DNA of 64,000 bases from Thamnidium elegans (GCA_025201345.1 JAIXMG010000001.1:2108001-2172000), one strand, 5' to 3'; counted from the stretch's first letter, positions 51,514 to 64,000 are shown. The notes: a model not told the origin generated them from the letters alone. A program made the numbers and translations.

Positions 51514-51888
51514 CTGGAAATTTTGCTAAATCTAAGCTTTTGTAGCTCGGGGTAGTTGAAATTTCAACGTAAAAACTTTGACGTTTCTCTACACTTAAAT
51601 GTTTATGTTGCATAGATAAATTTATTACTGTATATTTAAACACAGGTATGTGATATTATTGGGCCGTAATACTAATTTGGGGAGGTCATTTGTAGACTTC
51701 TCTGCCTAAAGAGCCAAACTTCAAATCGATATTTTTCACGAAAAAAACCGCAAAGACAAAAAAACACTTCGGCATATCTCTTTGTAATCTTATTTATAAT
51801 GTTAAACTGCAATTAATTTATGTTAAAAGTGTTTTGCCGTCGAGTATTATAGAAAATAAAAAAATACGAAAAATCGGAGTTAGTAGAA

Positions 51889-51904
51889 TTTATTATAAAG
51901 TAGA
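51889..51904 (+). repeat. Inverted partner of the internal transposon-end motif
   Basis: TTTATTATAAAGTAGA, the perfect reverse complement of 50773-50788 about 1.1 kb away across the transposase. It is the best candidate for the transposase-side terminus of the right copy. The adjoining TGCAC of the other ends is not conserved here. Confidence 0.5.
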
Positions 51905-51910
51905 AAAATG

Positions 51911-52593
51911 TTAAAGGGGAGTAGACAAGTTTTTTATGTATATTATCTGGCTATTTTTTATTTTCTAGGACATTAAGCATACTGATTATTAATGAGGGGG
52001 AGGGTTACGATATTATGAGTCAAGTTTATGCATAACCACTTTGACATAGTCTTCGAATAATTTATGAAAGGATAGCTTAACCCGTTCGACCCTACTTTTT
52101 TTTTTTTTTTTTTTCTTTTTTTTTTTTTTTTGCGTAATCAGTCAAGGGTTGTGCCCCAGTTTACCTATGAGAAATGTCATCAACGGAGAGATTGTGTTAA
52201 GGAGGATTTTTTGGACTAAAAACGACATAGTTATGCGTTTATATATGCTTATTTAATACGTAGAATATTTGTGAATTGTAAAGTTACCATGATATAAATG
52301 ACTTGCTTTAGAGGTACTGTACATACTATTTATTTGTGATACAGCCGATACAAGATCTACAAACCCCTCAAAAAGCTAAAATATCACGGGAAAAAAAGAT
52401 ATATGTCCTTTCTTGACCCCCCCCCCTTTTTTTACCTTAAACGATAGTATAAAAAATGTTACTAGTAAAAAAAAAGGGAGATCGTCCTTGCATTGTTAGC
52501 TGTCAAAAAAAAAGAAGGGTTTTTATAAAAAGAGAGAAAGAAACTGAATCCATGATTGAGCAATACAAATATTTTTTTCTTTTTAATTATAAT
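51911..52593. other. Intergenic, about 680 bases
   Basis: No gene. Poly-T with one C at 52096-52131, a C-run and T-run at 52417-52433, then the CAP-protein promoter. An upstream in-frame ATG at 52456 is discussed with that gene. Confidence 0.5.
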
Positions 52594-53166
52594 ATGGTAT
52601 TCTCTATTTTCTCCAAACTTGCTCTCATATCTTTGGTTTACTTTACTTCTGTAAGCTGTAGAGTTAGCTATCGTGATATTGTTCTTAGAACACATAATGA
52701 CTATAGATACCGTCATGGTGTTCGCCCTTTAAGTTGGGATTGGTCATTAGCGGAGCACGCTCAAGGATGGGCTAATCGGTGTCAATTCAAGCATAGTAAA
52801 GTAAGTTTTCTCGAATTAAAAAGAAAAGTAATAATATATTTACACGAAACTTAGGATCGTACGACAGGAGCTGATAACGAGTCCGGAGAAAATATTAGTT
52901 ATGGCTTTCCAAGTATTAAAGCAGCTATTGAAGACTGGTACGAAAGTGAAGTCGGCTATTATAACTTTGATACAGGTAGATCAATTAACGGAGTAGAAAT
53001 AACACACTTGACGCAAATGGTGTGGAAAGATACTACAAGTGTAGGGTGTGCTGAATCGTACTGTAATAATTTAAATGGGTATTTTTACGTTTGTAATTAT
53101 TATCCTCCAGGAAATTATAGGAACGCATTTGTTCAAAATGTAAACCCAATAGGTTATGACCAGTAA
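52594..53166 (+). CDS. Secreted CAP-superfamily (SCP/PR-1) protein
   Basis: Two exons (52594-52800, 52855-53166) flank a 54-base intron and give 172 residues. The start at 52594 is chosen because it begins a signal peptide (MVFSIFSKLALISLVYFTSV, cleavage near SCR-VS). An earlier in-frame ATG at 52456 would put 46 charged residues in front of it. The CAP fold is shown by RTHNDYRYRHGVRPLSWDWS, the tetrad-region ENISYGF, the HLTQMVWKDTTSVGC signature and the YVCNYYPPGNY end. His/Glu residues of the CAP cavity are present. Yeast Pry proteins of this family export sterols and fatty acids; a similar role or an effector role is inferred. It is a minimal CAP domain with no repeat or linker. Confidence 0.85.
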
Positions 53167-53640
53167 ATGTGTGAGGGAGTAATAAAATATTCTTTTTAAA
53201 ATATATATATATATCTTTTGACAGATTGAGTTAATGTGGTTGTTGATGAAGATTCAGGTCCCTCGTACCCTTTCCCTAAAAAATATTTTATTCTTCAACG
53301 AAATCTAAAATATCAATTATAAAGAACGAAGTGTTTTTAAATTCTTAAAAGATATTTATAAATATATGGACAACTAGTATAGTACATATTAAAAGCGAAT
53401 GTGTGCCGTATTATTTATGACGCCTAGTAAACTAAAATAAGTCTTATTACCTAACTTTGAGATAACTACTGAGTCATTTCTATATATTGTGATACTGTAT
53501 GGATCTCAACTCTTTTTCAGTCCTTTTATGTTTACTAAGCGTCGTTATCCTTTCTGTTATTTGCTCTTGGTCTTGCTCGCATTTATTTACACGTGGGGCC
53601 TACCTTTCTACTCCTACAGGACTAGAAGTATTCTAAATAC
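53167..53640. other. Intergenic, 474 bases
   Basis: AT-rich sequence with a TATA microsatellite (53201-53213) between the CAP gene and the broken Fanzor-like element. Part may belong to that element. No gene seen. Confidence 0.4.
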
Positions 53641-55212
53641 TTGCGTAAGAAAATATTGCAAGCACTATTGAAAAAAAGTTACCTTAATCTGCGTAGGTCT
53701 AGTTTAAAAACGGCGCGTGTCTCAGGAATACTCAGGAACAATAATAGCTCACATGCTTCAAATGTTCAAGCAAATGATGGACTTCAAACAAAGCAACAAA
53801 TACAACAAGTCATTGAAGGAGACCAAACTGTTTTTCTTGACGATATAAAGACTCTCGATCGTAAATATAAAGAACTTTGCAAGGAAAGGAATGAAGCTTT
53901 AGTAGAAAATAAACTTTATAAGCTCAAAAAAGACTGGAGAAGATAGAGGTAAGAAAGAGCAATTATCTACCGAAATCACGAATGAAAAGCAGAGAAGACA
54001 AGAATTAAACTAAATAAGTGCCCAAGTCCCACATAAGTTACAAAAGAAACGTAAAGAGTATTACTTATCAAGGTACTCTAATAAGAAATAAAGAGATGAC
54101 AAGAGAAAATTGAAATCAATCAGACCAGCAGATTATGTTTGCAAAAAGTTAATGATGTCGTTTAAGTGATGATCTACTGTTTTCACACGATAATCACTTC
54201 GGTGGAACGGACAATGGCTTAGTAAATATGACTGAAACATGTAGATTTAACATGAAAAGATTTCAAAACCGCATTAAGCTATACAATTACGACTTAACTT
54301 TGGCAGCGGAAGGTATGTATCTAGTTATAAATTATGTATGTCATGTGTAATATGTAAGCTAACAATAATAGTAAATGTAGATGATGAAAAACTCGATGAA
54401 CTTTTTATTGCACTACCATCAACTCATGCTACTAATTCTTATGATATATACCATAGATGTGGCGATAAGTCTTTTTCTAAAAAATTGCTTTGAAAGAAAC
54501 ATTTTACAACAAAAGGTCAAAGCGTAGTACAAGACGAAGAGTATATGTCAAGTGTTCGTCTTTCTGAAATCACTAGTACATCATTAGAGAATGAAGTTCA
54601 ACCGCTGTTCGAGAACAGACAATTGCTTCGAAGTTTCTATTATAATAAAAATTCTATCAACAAAAGGAGAACGAAAGAACTGAAAAGGCGAAAGTGTTTT
54701 GGCCGTCTTTGTTCTTACGAACAACAGTTTATAAATACAAGACAAAAATGTTCTACAGTTGCATTCGTTGGCGGTAGAGGATATTCTGTTGGTTCTCATA
54801 TAAAGGATTTTAGAAAGTATGGCGGGTTATGGAAAGCTATTAAACACTCAAGACAGGCGACTATTCTAATAACCAACGAGCACAACACATCGCAAACATG
54901 TGTTTATTGCTTTCGTAAAACCACGCACTCTGTACAAGTTTCAGACAAAAAATCAAGTCGATTCATGGAACAGCTGTTTGCACCAACCCTCGTTGCGTGC
55001 TCGTAAGATCCAACATGTCTCATCAAGGAAGAGATTCCGTATCCTCTCTCGCGATTGGCATCTCCGGGTTATCACAAGCTGCTTTTGGTGAACCATTTCC
55101 TTGCTTTAACTATGACATTGGTCACTCCAACACCGACTTCATAAATACTGCCACTACCTTCCTTAACAGAAACGTCGAAGGGCTGGAGTTCGATGAGCTC
55201 AATACTCTCTAG
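53641..55212 (+). pseudogene. Broken Fanzor/TnpB-like RuvC nuclease relic
   Basis: Open fragments in several frames line up as one decayed protein. 53641-53946 has coiled, basic sequence (LDRKYKELCKERNEALVENK). Near 54200-54310 FGGTDNGLVNMTETCRFNMK resembles a RuvC-I motif (G-x-D-x-G). 54545-55006 holds AFVGGRGYSVGSHIKDFRKY and TNEHNTSQTCVYC, the first half of a zinc ribbon. After a one-base frame change near 54957 the next frame has VCTNPRC, then QGRDSVSSLAIGIS, placed like the RuvC-III aspartate. TSxxCxxC...CxxxxC...RD is the C-terminal pattern of TnpB and eukaryotic Fanzor proteins. Stops near 53945, 54493 and 55006 and frame changes make it non-functional. No omega-RNA or element ends were identified. 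Confidence 0.5.
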
Positions 55213-56508
55213 AGGTATTTTTACTTCATCAATTTATATATAACCAAACATGCTAATTTTTGCCTTTTGCCTATTTTTTTATCCTTTTTTATTTTTTTTT
55301 GTAAGTGTGCGTAAAATTATTAAAATTTCATTTGAGATCCATAGTTCATTTACCTATCAGTATCCTATAAGCTCCTCACAAGCAAAAAACGTAACCTTTA
55401 ATTACTTTAAAAATGTCACGAATTTAGACTTATTCGTACTGGGAAAAAAAAAGTTGTGTGAATTCCTTCGCGGTTTTTTTTAAGAGTCTGATTCAGTCTT
55501 GTTAAGATATCTTGTAAATATTCGACGATTCAAAATAAAATGGGTGGCCAATACTATTGTCACTCGACGTGTAACATGTTGTCTCAAGATCTACTGTACT
55601 ATGTAAGGCAAGTCTTGTTGTACTTTTTTTTTTTTTTTTTTTTTACTATTCTCTTCTTGGTAAATTTTGCTTTGCTTTTTTATGTAAGTATCAAAGTAAT
55701 TATGGCTACCATACCAGAGGCATATTTGGTTTCATTGCACTTGATATCGCTTTCACCAAAGTTGAAAAATTCGTCCATACCTGCTTTTCGTACTCCCCAC
55801 TTCTTACGTTTTGTAATATCAAATAGATCGTTCCCTTACTCCATACTTTTGGGAAATATATATTAAATTGGTGAACATTTCTCTGTTATGAAAATATTCT
55901 TATACAAGGAGGAGAAGGAGAAAGAATGTCGATGGTTGTGGTTATGAATACGTATAGCCTATTTTCAAGGTTTGAAAAAAGAAGAGCCCCGCAACTTTAA
56001 TACGTATTGATTTTTTCCGCTTACAAAAGAGATTTGTAGTTGTAATAAATAAACTACAGGAAAGACTATGGTGTGTTTGACATAATTTTTATTTTCATAT
56101 TTTTTAAAATTAGTTCTTCTAGATCATAACAAAGCTATTTTTTTGTATCAATAACAGAAAAAAAAAAAAAAAAAAAGAACTTCAAGATGTTTTTGTTAGT
56201 GATCGAGATATTTTCTACCCCGTATTTTTCGAACAGGGCAGAGTAGATTATCTTTCCACAAACAGAGAGTTACACAGATATGATTTTGATTGGCTAAGTC
56301 AAATACGGTAATTTAATCTCACCAACTAAACATTGATTTGAGACTGTTAGATTATGATAATCTACTCGACGCATTAATCGTAAATTAGTTTATTTATTTA
56401 TTTTTTGATATATAAAGGAAATATTATTTTCATTCTATTCTATTCTTTTTCTTTTTCAACTTTACGTCTCTCTCTCTCTCTCGCTCTCTTGTTACTTTAA
56501 AGAAAAAA
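55213..56508. other. Intergenic, 1.3 kb
   Basis: No convincing gene. A 108-codon frame at 55540-55866 runs through poly-T (55624-55644) and is rejected. Poly-A lies at 56158-56176. The last 100 bases are a CT-rich promoter for homocitrate synthase. Confidence 0.5.
56466..56490 (+). promoter_or_regulatory. CT-rich tract before homocitrate synthase
   Basis: TCTCTCTCTCTCTCGCTCTC-type sequence ends about 19 bases before the ATG. It parallels the tract before the MAP kinase at 36983-36997, and may mark a strong promoter or leader. Confidence 0.4.
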
Positions 56509-57992
56509 ATGTCTCAAAACGGTCTTCAAGCCAACAATAACAATCAACCCAAGGAAGGTGCTTCTTCTCCTTATATGTCAAATGATCCCAACTCTAACGT
56601 TGCCAACTTTAAGATTATTGAATCTACTCTCAGAGGTTTGTTTTTTTTTTAAAAAAAAAGAGTTTAATTTTATGTGTGTATTAAATATGTTTACTATAGA
56701 GGGTGAACAATTCGCTAATGCTTTCTTCACAACTGAAAAGAAGATTGGTAAGAAAAAAAAAAAGATTTAAAAGCGATAATTTTTGTGTATATTAATTTTT
56801 TTTAAAATAGAAATTGCCAAAGCTCTTGATGATATTGGTGTTGATTATCTTGAATTAACCTCTCCCGCTGCCTCAGAACAATCTCGTAACGATTGTACAG
56901 TTATTTCCAATCTCGGTTTAAAGGCCAAGATTTTGACACACATCCGTTGTCATATGGATGATGCCAAATTAGCTATTGATACTGGTGTTGACGGTCTTGA
57001 TGTTGTCATTGGTACCTCTAGTTTTCTTCGTGAATTCTCTCATGGTAAGGACATGGAATACATTACCAAGCAAGCTATTGAGGTAATTACTTATATCAAG
57101 AGTAAGGGTCTTGAGGTTCGTTTCTCTACTGAAGATTCTTTCCGTTCTGATCTTGTTGATCTCTTGAGTATCTATAAGGCTGTTGATAAGATTGGTGTTA
57201 ACCGTGTTGGTATTGCTGATACTGTTGGTTGTGCTAACCCTCGTCAAGTATATGAACTCGTAAAGACTTTAAGAAGCGTTGTAAGTTGTGATATTGAATG
57301 TCATTTCCATAATGATACTGGTTGTGCTATTGCCAATGCTTATGCTGGTAAGTTTTATTATTATTATTTTAGTCCGTAACTAAACGGAAATTTTTTTTTA
57401 TATAGCTTTGGAAGCTGGTGCTACCCATATTGATACATCTGTTCTCGGTATTGGAGAGCGTAACGGTATTACACCTTTAGGTGGACTCTTGGCTAGAATG
57501 TATACTGGTGATAAGGAATACGTTAAGAACAAGTATGACCTTACCAAGATTCGTGAAGTTGAAAATATTGTTGCAGAATCTGTTGAGGTTACAGTCCCTT
57601 TCAACAATTACATTACTGGTTATTGTGCCTTTACTCACAAGGCAGGTATTCATGCCAAGGCTATCTTAAACAACCCTTCTACTTATGAGATCTTAAATCC
57701 TCATGATTTTGGTATGACACGTTATGTCAGTATTGGACATCGTTTGACTGGTTGGAATGCAGTCAAGAACCGTGTAGAACAACTCGATTTAGACTTGACA
57801 GATGATGATACCAAGGCAGTTACCAACAAAATTAAGGAATTGGCTGATGTTAGACCTCTTTCTCTTGATGATGTGGATGTCTTACTTCGTTCTTACCATC
57901 AAGCTAAGGCTGACGGTTCTCACACTCATTTCTTAAAGAAAATTGAAACACCTGAGCATATTACAGCTATCAGTGCTGAAGCTACTGCATAA
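56509..57992 (+). CDS. Homocitrate synthase (LYS20/LYS21 type)
   Basis: Four exons (56509-56635, 56700-56747, 56811-57347, 57406-57992) join in phase and give 432 residues. The enzyme condenses 2-oxoglutarate and acetyl-CoA to homocitrate, the first step of the fungal alpha-aminoadipate route to lysine. The HMGL-like TIM barrel is complete: [14 protein letters not shown] (catalytic Arg, Glu), [35 protein letters not shown], the metal-binding [27 protein letters not shown], and [20 protein letters not shown]. The regulatory lysine-inhibited region follows at the end. Strong CT-rich promoter and codon choice suggest good expression. Intron 1 contains a T10A9 block. A 92-codon frame on the opposite strand is a shadow. 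Confidence 0.95.
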
Positions 57993-58450
57993 AAAAAAAA
58001 AACTCATTATAAATAACACGACAACAAAATAGATTCATTCTTTTTATTTTATAAATACATACTTTTTACTACGCTGTAAAACCCACCTTTTATCCCCCCA
58101 TACACACACACCTTTTTTTTATTTATTTATTTTTAACCCATTTGTATAAAAAATATATTCAAACTTAAAAAAATGTATTCTTTTTCTTTTTAAAAAAAAA
58201 TAGATCATCTTTTGAGATTTACCATTTACAGGATTACTTCAGTTATTAAAGCGGAGTCCTTTACCTTCAAATCTATTTTTCTTTCCTAAAATGTAAAAGT
58301 GGTCATTATACTCCTCTCTTTTCTTACTACATTAATCGTAATTAAAGGGAGAAGAAGAAAAAAAAATCTACGGTATTAAAAAACCCGTTTAATTGTACTC
58401 TTTTAACACGCTGTATCATAATTTTTTAAAACAATAATAGACATATTTAT
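57993..58450. other. Intergenic, 458 bases
   Basis: 3' sequence of two converging genes. It contains C-rich (58094-58112) and T-rich stretches and no gene. Confidence 0.5.
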
Positions 58451-58722
58451 TTAACTAGGACATGTAGGTTCGTATTGGAAAGGACAAGGTAAATCAGGGT
58501 AGATACATGTTTCGGGACATTCTTCAGGACTTTATAAAAAGACTTTAGTTTATATGCATATATGTGTATATATTATATCAATGTTATATCTTACCAAGGA
58601 ACGATGGACAAGATGCAAAATTCACCCTCAGGTTCGCCCTCAGATTCACCTTTATGAGGAGCAGCGCTAACAAAAGCAACAAGTGTAACAAACAAGAATA
58701 CAGTGGATAAAGCTAACTTCAT
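58451..58722 (-). CDS. Small secreted cysteine-rich peptide
   Basis: Two short exons (58722-58595 and 58529-58451) join in phase 2 to give 68 residues. It begins with a clear signal peptide (MKLALSTVFLFVTLVAFVSA-A). The mature part is acidic and repetitive (HKGESEGEPEGE), then Cys- and Pro-rich: FCILSIVPC, PEECPETCIYPDLPCPFQYE, PTCPS. Six cysteines occur in the last 34 residues; the exon junction completes one of them (TG|T). I recognise no family. A secreted wall protein, defence peptide or effector-like role are all possible. It is supported by the signal peptide, splice signals and in-frame Cys pattern, but no homologue was checked. Confidence 0.65.
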
Positions 58723-58960
58723 GGTAAATGTAAAGAAGAAGAAGAAAAAGAAAAAAAGTAAATAAAAATGGTCCCTCTTTTTTTATATCCATGTATCATT
58801 TAACGTTGAATGTGACGCATGCATACACCATACGCACAGTTTGCATAATAAAATGTTTCGGTTTCTCATAAATGTTGGTTTCTTTTTTAACATTTTACAA
58901 TGTTAATTATTTATTATAGTGTGTATATGTTTTATATATGTATATATGTTTTTTTTTTGT

Positions 58961-60242
58961 TTACAAGAAATTAAAACCAAAACCAAATTGGAATTTGGGT
59001 TCAGGTAAATCAGTAGAACTATATCTTAAAGGTATACAATAATTAAGTTCGATTCTAGCGATACTGTGATGGAAGATGAGACCTAAACCGACCGAGGTAC
59101 GAGGAGTTTCAGCAAGAGCCTTCACGTTATCCTCAAAGCTAACGCCTTCAGTCTTTGTCACAATACTACCGGCATTAGCAAAGGCATGAGCCTTTACTGG
59201 CAAATGAGATAATCCAGGAATTGAACTAATCAAACTAGCTCCTGCAGCCCAATAACCTTCTCCACCAAGAGCATCATCTATTTTTTTTTTTTTAAAAAAA
59301 ACAAGTTATTACACGCGCACTAATTTGTTTACATTCTACTTACTTCCTTCTCTCTCGCCAATACCACCCATCTTAAAACCACGAACAGATAAAGGTCCAC
59401 CCAAATAAAATCTATCGGATACTTTAGGACTCTTTTCTTGACCGTTCAAGATGGAAGTAAAGAGACCAGCACGAACAGAGGTACTAAAGACCACTTTGCT
59501 TTCACCGCAGTTCAACAAGGGTTGATGGAAAGAAGCGTTTAACTCGTGCTTTAAGAAACTGGTATCACCACGACCGCCTAAACCAGCCAATTCTTGGTAG
59601 ATACCAATGAAGTAACCCTTGGTAGCAAGTGCTGCATTGTCACGTTGGTCACGAACAAATGAGTGACAAACAGATTGCTTTTGATTTGAGCCAGATTGAC
59701 TACGAACACTATTAAAAAAAATGTTAAGAGGTATAAATGACGTATTTTAGATTCAATCGTTTCTTACGTAGCAGAAGCAGAGGATAATGCAGTAACATCT
59801 CTATCAGTCAAGACATAAGAAACTTGATGTTCACCATATGCAGTCCAACCCTTTTTATATGCGTTTAGTATTTTTTTTAATCTTTTATATATACGTATAA
59901 GGTTCTTTTTTTTTTTTTACCTTGAAACGAACACCAGTTGCCTTGGAACTTTCCTTGAAGGCATTGATTTGAGAGTGATCTCTAATAGAACCGTTTACAA
60001 AGACACCAATCTTTGTATTGGCGTTACCACGGAAAGGTGTTTCGAGAACACCCTATATACATATATACTTTTTGATTAAAATTCCTGCATAAAACCACAT
60101 TTAAATAATTATATATTACCTCAACAGCAGCCTTTGTACGATTACCGAAAGAAAAGTTGGTAGAAACAGATTCACCACCACCAAACAAGTTACGTAAACC
60201 TACACCACCGTTCTTACATACTTATTAACCTCTATTTCTCTC

Positions 60243-60289
<47 letters not shown>

Positions 60290-60685
60290 TCTTCTTACCA
60301 ATTCAGCTTGGTTGTCACCAACATTTACTTTGGTTTGGAATAACCCTCTATCCTTTTCTTTTAAATGAAGTGTGATATCAACAGTATCAGGAATTTCGCG
60401 ATTGGTATCAAGGTAAATTTTAATTTCGTCGAAAATTTCATGCTTTTGCAACTGGGCAGCCATAGCGTTCACCTTTTCCAACACTTGTTCTGTAGTTGCT
60501 GCCTTGAATACATTACCTGTAAGACTGTTTAAGAAAGAAGTACGGGTGCTTTCAGTACCCAACACACGAAGTGCGTTGACACGAAGTGGAGCTTCGGGAG
60601 GTGAAGTCTATTGATTATGTTAATACTTTTTAAATTGTTTTTCTTTCTTTTTTCTTTTTATTATTACAGCAGAAAAGGTAGACAT
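58961..60685 (-). CDS. SAM50/Tob55, mitochondrial outer-membrane beta-barrel assembly protein
   Basis: Seven exons on the minus strand join in phase (60685-60668, 60607-60299, 60212-60120, 60052-59921, 59850-59768, 59708-59344, 59277-58961), giving 438 residues. The first exon has only six codons. Residues about 10-110 form one POTRA domain (LRVNALRVLGTESTRTSFLN; HEIFDEIKIYLD). The Omp85 barrel follows, with GGVGLRNLFGGGESVSTNFS, the loop-6 motif YLGGPLSVRGFKMGGIGER and the C-terminal strand ending PEPKFQFGFGFNFL. SAM50 is the core of the sorting and assembly machinery that inserts barrels such as Tom40 and porin into the outer membrane. Intron 2 holds an AT microsatellite. Confidence 0.9.
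60249..60286. repeat. (AT)19 microsatellite in SAM50 intron 2
   Basis: About 19 uninterrupted AT units, beginning 12 bases after the 5' splice site on the minus strand (donor at 60298). Likely length-polymorphic. Confidence 0.9.
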
Positions 60686-60809
60686 TTTTGTTTTATGCAG
60701 GTAGAAAAAAAAAAAAAAAAAAAAAGTAAAAAGGTAAAAGAAAAAAAAAAAAATGTATGTGGGGAAAATGTAAAGTTTGCAGCACAGTCACACCCTGCTT
60801 TTGGAAAGA

Positions 60810-62743
<1,934 letters not shown>

Positions 62744-63314
62744 TGCAAGTTATTTTTTTTTATGTGCAAAAGAGAAAAAAGAAAAAGAAAAAGAGGGCGG
62801 TAACAAAAAAAAAAAAAAAACGAGGCAAAACTTTATATACAAGTTCCGTTTTTTTTTTTTTTTTCAAGAGAGTACAGCATTGGTAGGTTTGTGACTCTGT
62901 TTAACAGTTGATTTGCTTTTCACTAAACTGATAAATACATACTCTGATATAAAAAAAATGGGATCACTATTTTGAGCAATTGAGAAATGAACTTTGGTTT
63001 TTTGTTAACATACCGGATGGAGAAATAAGGCTTTTCTTTTTTTTAAAAAAAAGGACGGTTTGAATCTTGTTAAAACTGAATAAACGTATCTCTTTAACTC
63101 GATACTGAGCTTAATTCATTTATTAGCAGATCTAACAAATGATTCATGCATATTTATTAGTGAGAATCCATACTTACATCGATCGCGTTTTTAGAAAGAT
63201 TGATTCTCAATTTATGAAAGCGCGCAGTACCACAATATTTAAGTCTGGTCCCATTTGTGCCTTTTTTAGAGGATACCAATTTTTTTTTAAAAAAAAAAAC
63301 TTCCTTGAATAACG
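62744..63314. other. Divergent intergenic region (MAP kinase 2 / Hus1-like)
   Basis: 571 bases with poly-T (62849-62865), poly-A (62804-62820) and two T-then-A blocks (63037-63052, 63280-63299). No gene. Confidence 0.5.
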
Positions 63315-64000
63315 ATGTCATTTACTGCCAGTATTTCAAACCATACAGGGTTTGCGGGTAACTGAGTTGATTCTTTTTTATTTATTTACAATTTTGTATT
63401 GACAAGAGATTAGACTTGACTACATTTGCAAAGAGATTGGGAGACACTTGTGTGTTTCGTTTTGATACTGATCAAATAGAATTAGCCATCTTTTCAAACG
63501 GTACTGTTTCCACTACTGGATTCATGTAAGTAAAAAAAAAAAAAGAGGAAAAAAAGAAATTAAAACTTTTTTTTTTTTTTTTTTTAAATTTGTAGACATC
63601 TTGAGCCGGTAAATATACACACTGACAAAAAAAAAGAGCTTTTGTTTTTAATGCTGTGATTGTTAGGAGGCACTGTTCTCGCGATACACAGTTAGCCCGC
63701 CTATCACTGTTCTAGTACCCTCACGCGAACTTCAACAAATGGTTAGTGCAATCAAACGCTGCAACTTTACCAACTTGGAACTACAGACATCTGAAGATAA
63801 TACCAACCACTGTTTACTATTCAAGTCAGAATCCACCACAAAGACCGGAGCCATTGCCGAGGAAGTAGGTGAATTGGATATCGTGATTCTCACCGACAGA
63901 CAATCATCGGATATCCGTCAACCTGGGCATTTGACACCTGATGTCTGTCTTACGTTAAAGCCTTTGGGAAACTACATTAATTTTGTCAAGGGGCTTTCAC
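63315..64000 (+). CDS. Hus1-like checkpoint clamp subunit (truncated by window end)
   Basis: Predicted exons are 63315-63349, 63409-63525, 63596-63608 and 63667 onward, running off the window. The joined sequence starts MSFTASISNHTGLDLTTFAK and continues RLGDTCVFRFDTDQIELAIF, HLEPEALFSRYTV, then VLVPSRELQQMVSAIKRCNF and GELDIVILTDRQSSD. This fits the sliding-clamp fold of Hus1: helix-strand start, the F-x-x-Y element before the second helix, and the D-I-x-I-x-x-x-R segment of the inter-domain region. Hus1 joins Rad9 and Rad1 in the 9-1-1 DNA-damage clamp. The third exon would be only 13 bases. Similarity is loose, so a Rad1-like or other PCNA-fold protein is possible. Confidence 0.55.

Larger units (their letters stand above)
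49702..51910 (-). mobile_element. Tc1/mariner-like transposon, right copy, inverted and decayed
   Basis: The reverse complement of 49702 to about 51037 matches window bases 1-1339 with only scattered differences. It begins with the same terminus, TACAGTGCATCTATTTTAAA. Reading leftward on the minus strand it holds a DDE transposase (about 51513-50925), an internal end-like motif (50768-50789) and a zinc-knuckle gene (50722-49769). A 16-base perfect inverted partner of the internal motif lies at 51889-51904, taken here as the far end. Both genes carry disabling changes absent from the visible part of the left copy. Confidence 0.7.

Noticed and set aside
52456..52593. Upstream in-frame ATG for the CAP protein
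   Set aside because: It adds 46 charged residues before a good signal peptide; the ATG at 52594 is more likely.
55540..55866. 108-codon frame with a hydrophobic start
   Set aside because: Its hydrophobicity comes from a poly-T tract coding Phe; no motif or neighbour support.

Overview
The window looks like nuclear DNA of an early-diverging filamentous fungus, most likely Mucoromycota (Mucorales-like). It is strongly AT-rich, with long poly-T runs. Genes carry many short introns with GTAAG-type donors and TAG acceptors. The products are eukaryotic: COP9 signalosome, SAM50, MTFP1, Slt2-type MAP kinases, homocitrate synthase, a Hus1-like clamp subunit. A fungal STRA6-like membrane protein also fits this group. 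Gene models were built by hand from reading frame, splice signals and phase; exon ends are predictions.

Layout. 1-1339: end of a Tc1/mariner-like element. 1447-6561: three-START-domain membrane protein. 6619-10519 (minus): STRA6-like. 10701-12278: CSN1. 12994-14600: NRBF2/Atg38-like. 14.6-30.7 kb is sparse: a methyltransferase (minus, 18640-20364) and a Nif1/Dsf2-like Sel1-repeat protein (24439-26305), separated by three gaps of about 4 kb. 30734-33741 (minus): patatin/Tgl-type lipase. 34575-36117 (minus): LARGE-like glycosyltransferase. 37027-38691: CWI MAP kinase. 38775-39462 (minus): MTFP1. 40229-42159: MFS permease. 43431-44018: C2H2 protein. 44390-45740: thioredoxin-like/F-box fusion. 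48132-49136 (minus): nucleolin-like RNA-binding protein. 49702-about 51910 (minus): a second, decayed, inverted copy of the left-end element. 52594-53166: secreted CAP protein. 53641-55212: broken Fanzor/TnpB-like relic. 56509-57992: homocitrate synthase. 58451-58722 (minus): tiny secreted Cys-rich protein. 58961-60685 (minus): SAM50. 60810-62743 (minus): a second CWI MAP kinase. 63315-64000: Hus1-like, cut by the window end.

How the genes fit together. Most are ordinary, functionally unrelated housekeeping genes. Two mitochondrial-membrane genes (MTFP1, SAM50) and two lipid-handling proteins (START, patatin lipase) are present. Two paralogous cell-wall-integrity kinases lie 22 kb apart on opposite strands. 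The accessory part is the pair of near-identical inverted transposons bracketing about 48 kb, plus the Fanzor-like relic next to the right copy. The most unusual genes are the STRA6-like protein and the thioredoxin-like/F-box fusion. I saw no CRISPR array, no rRNA gene and no tRNA gene I could support.
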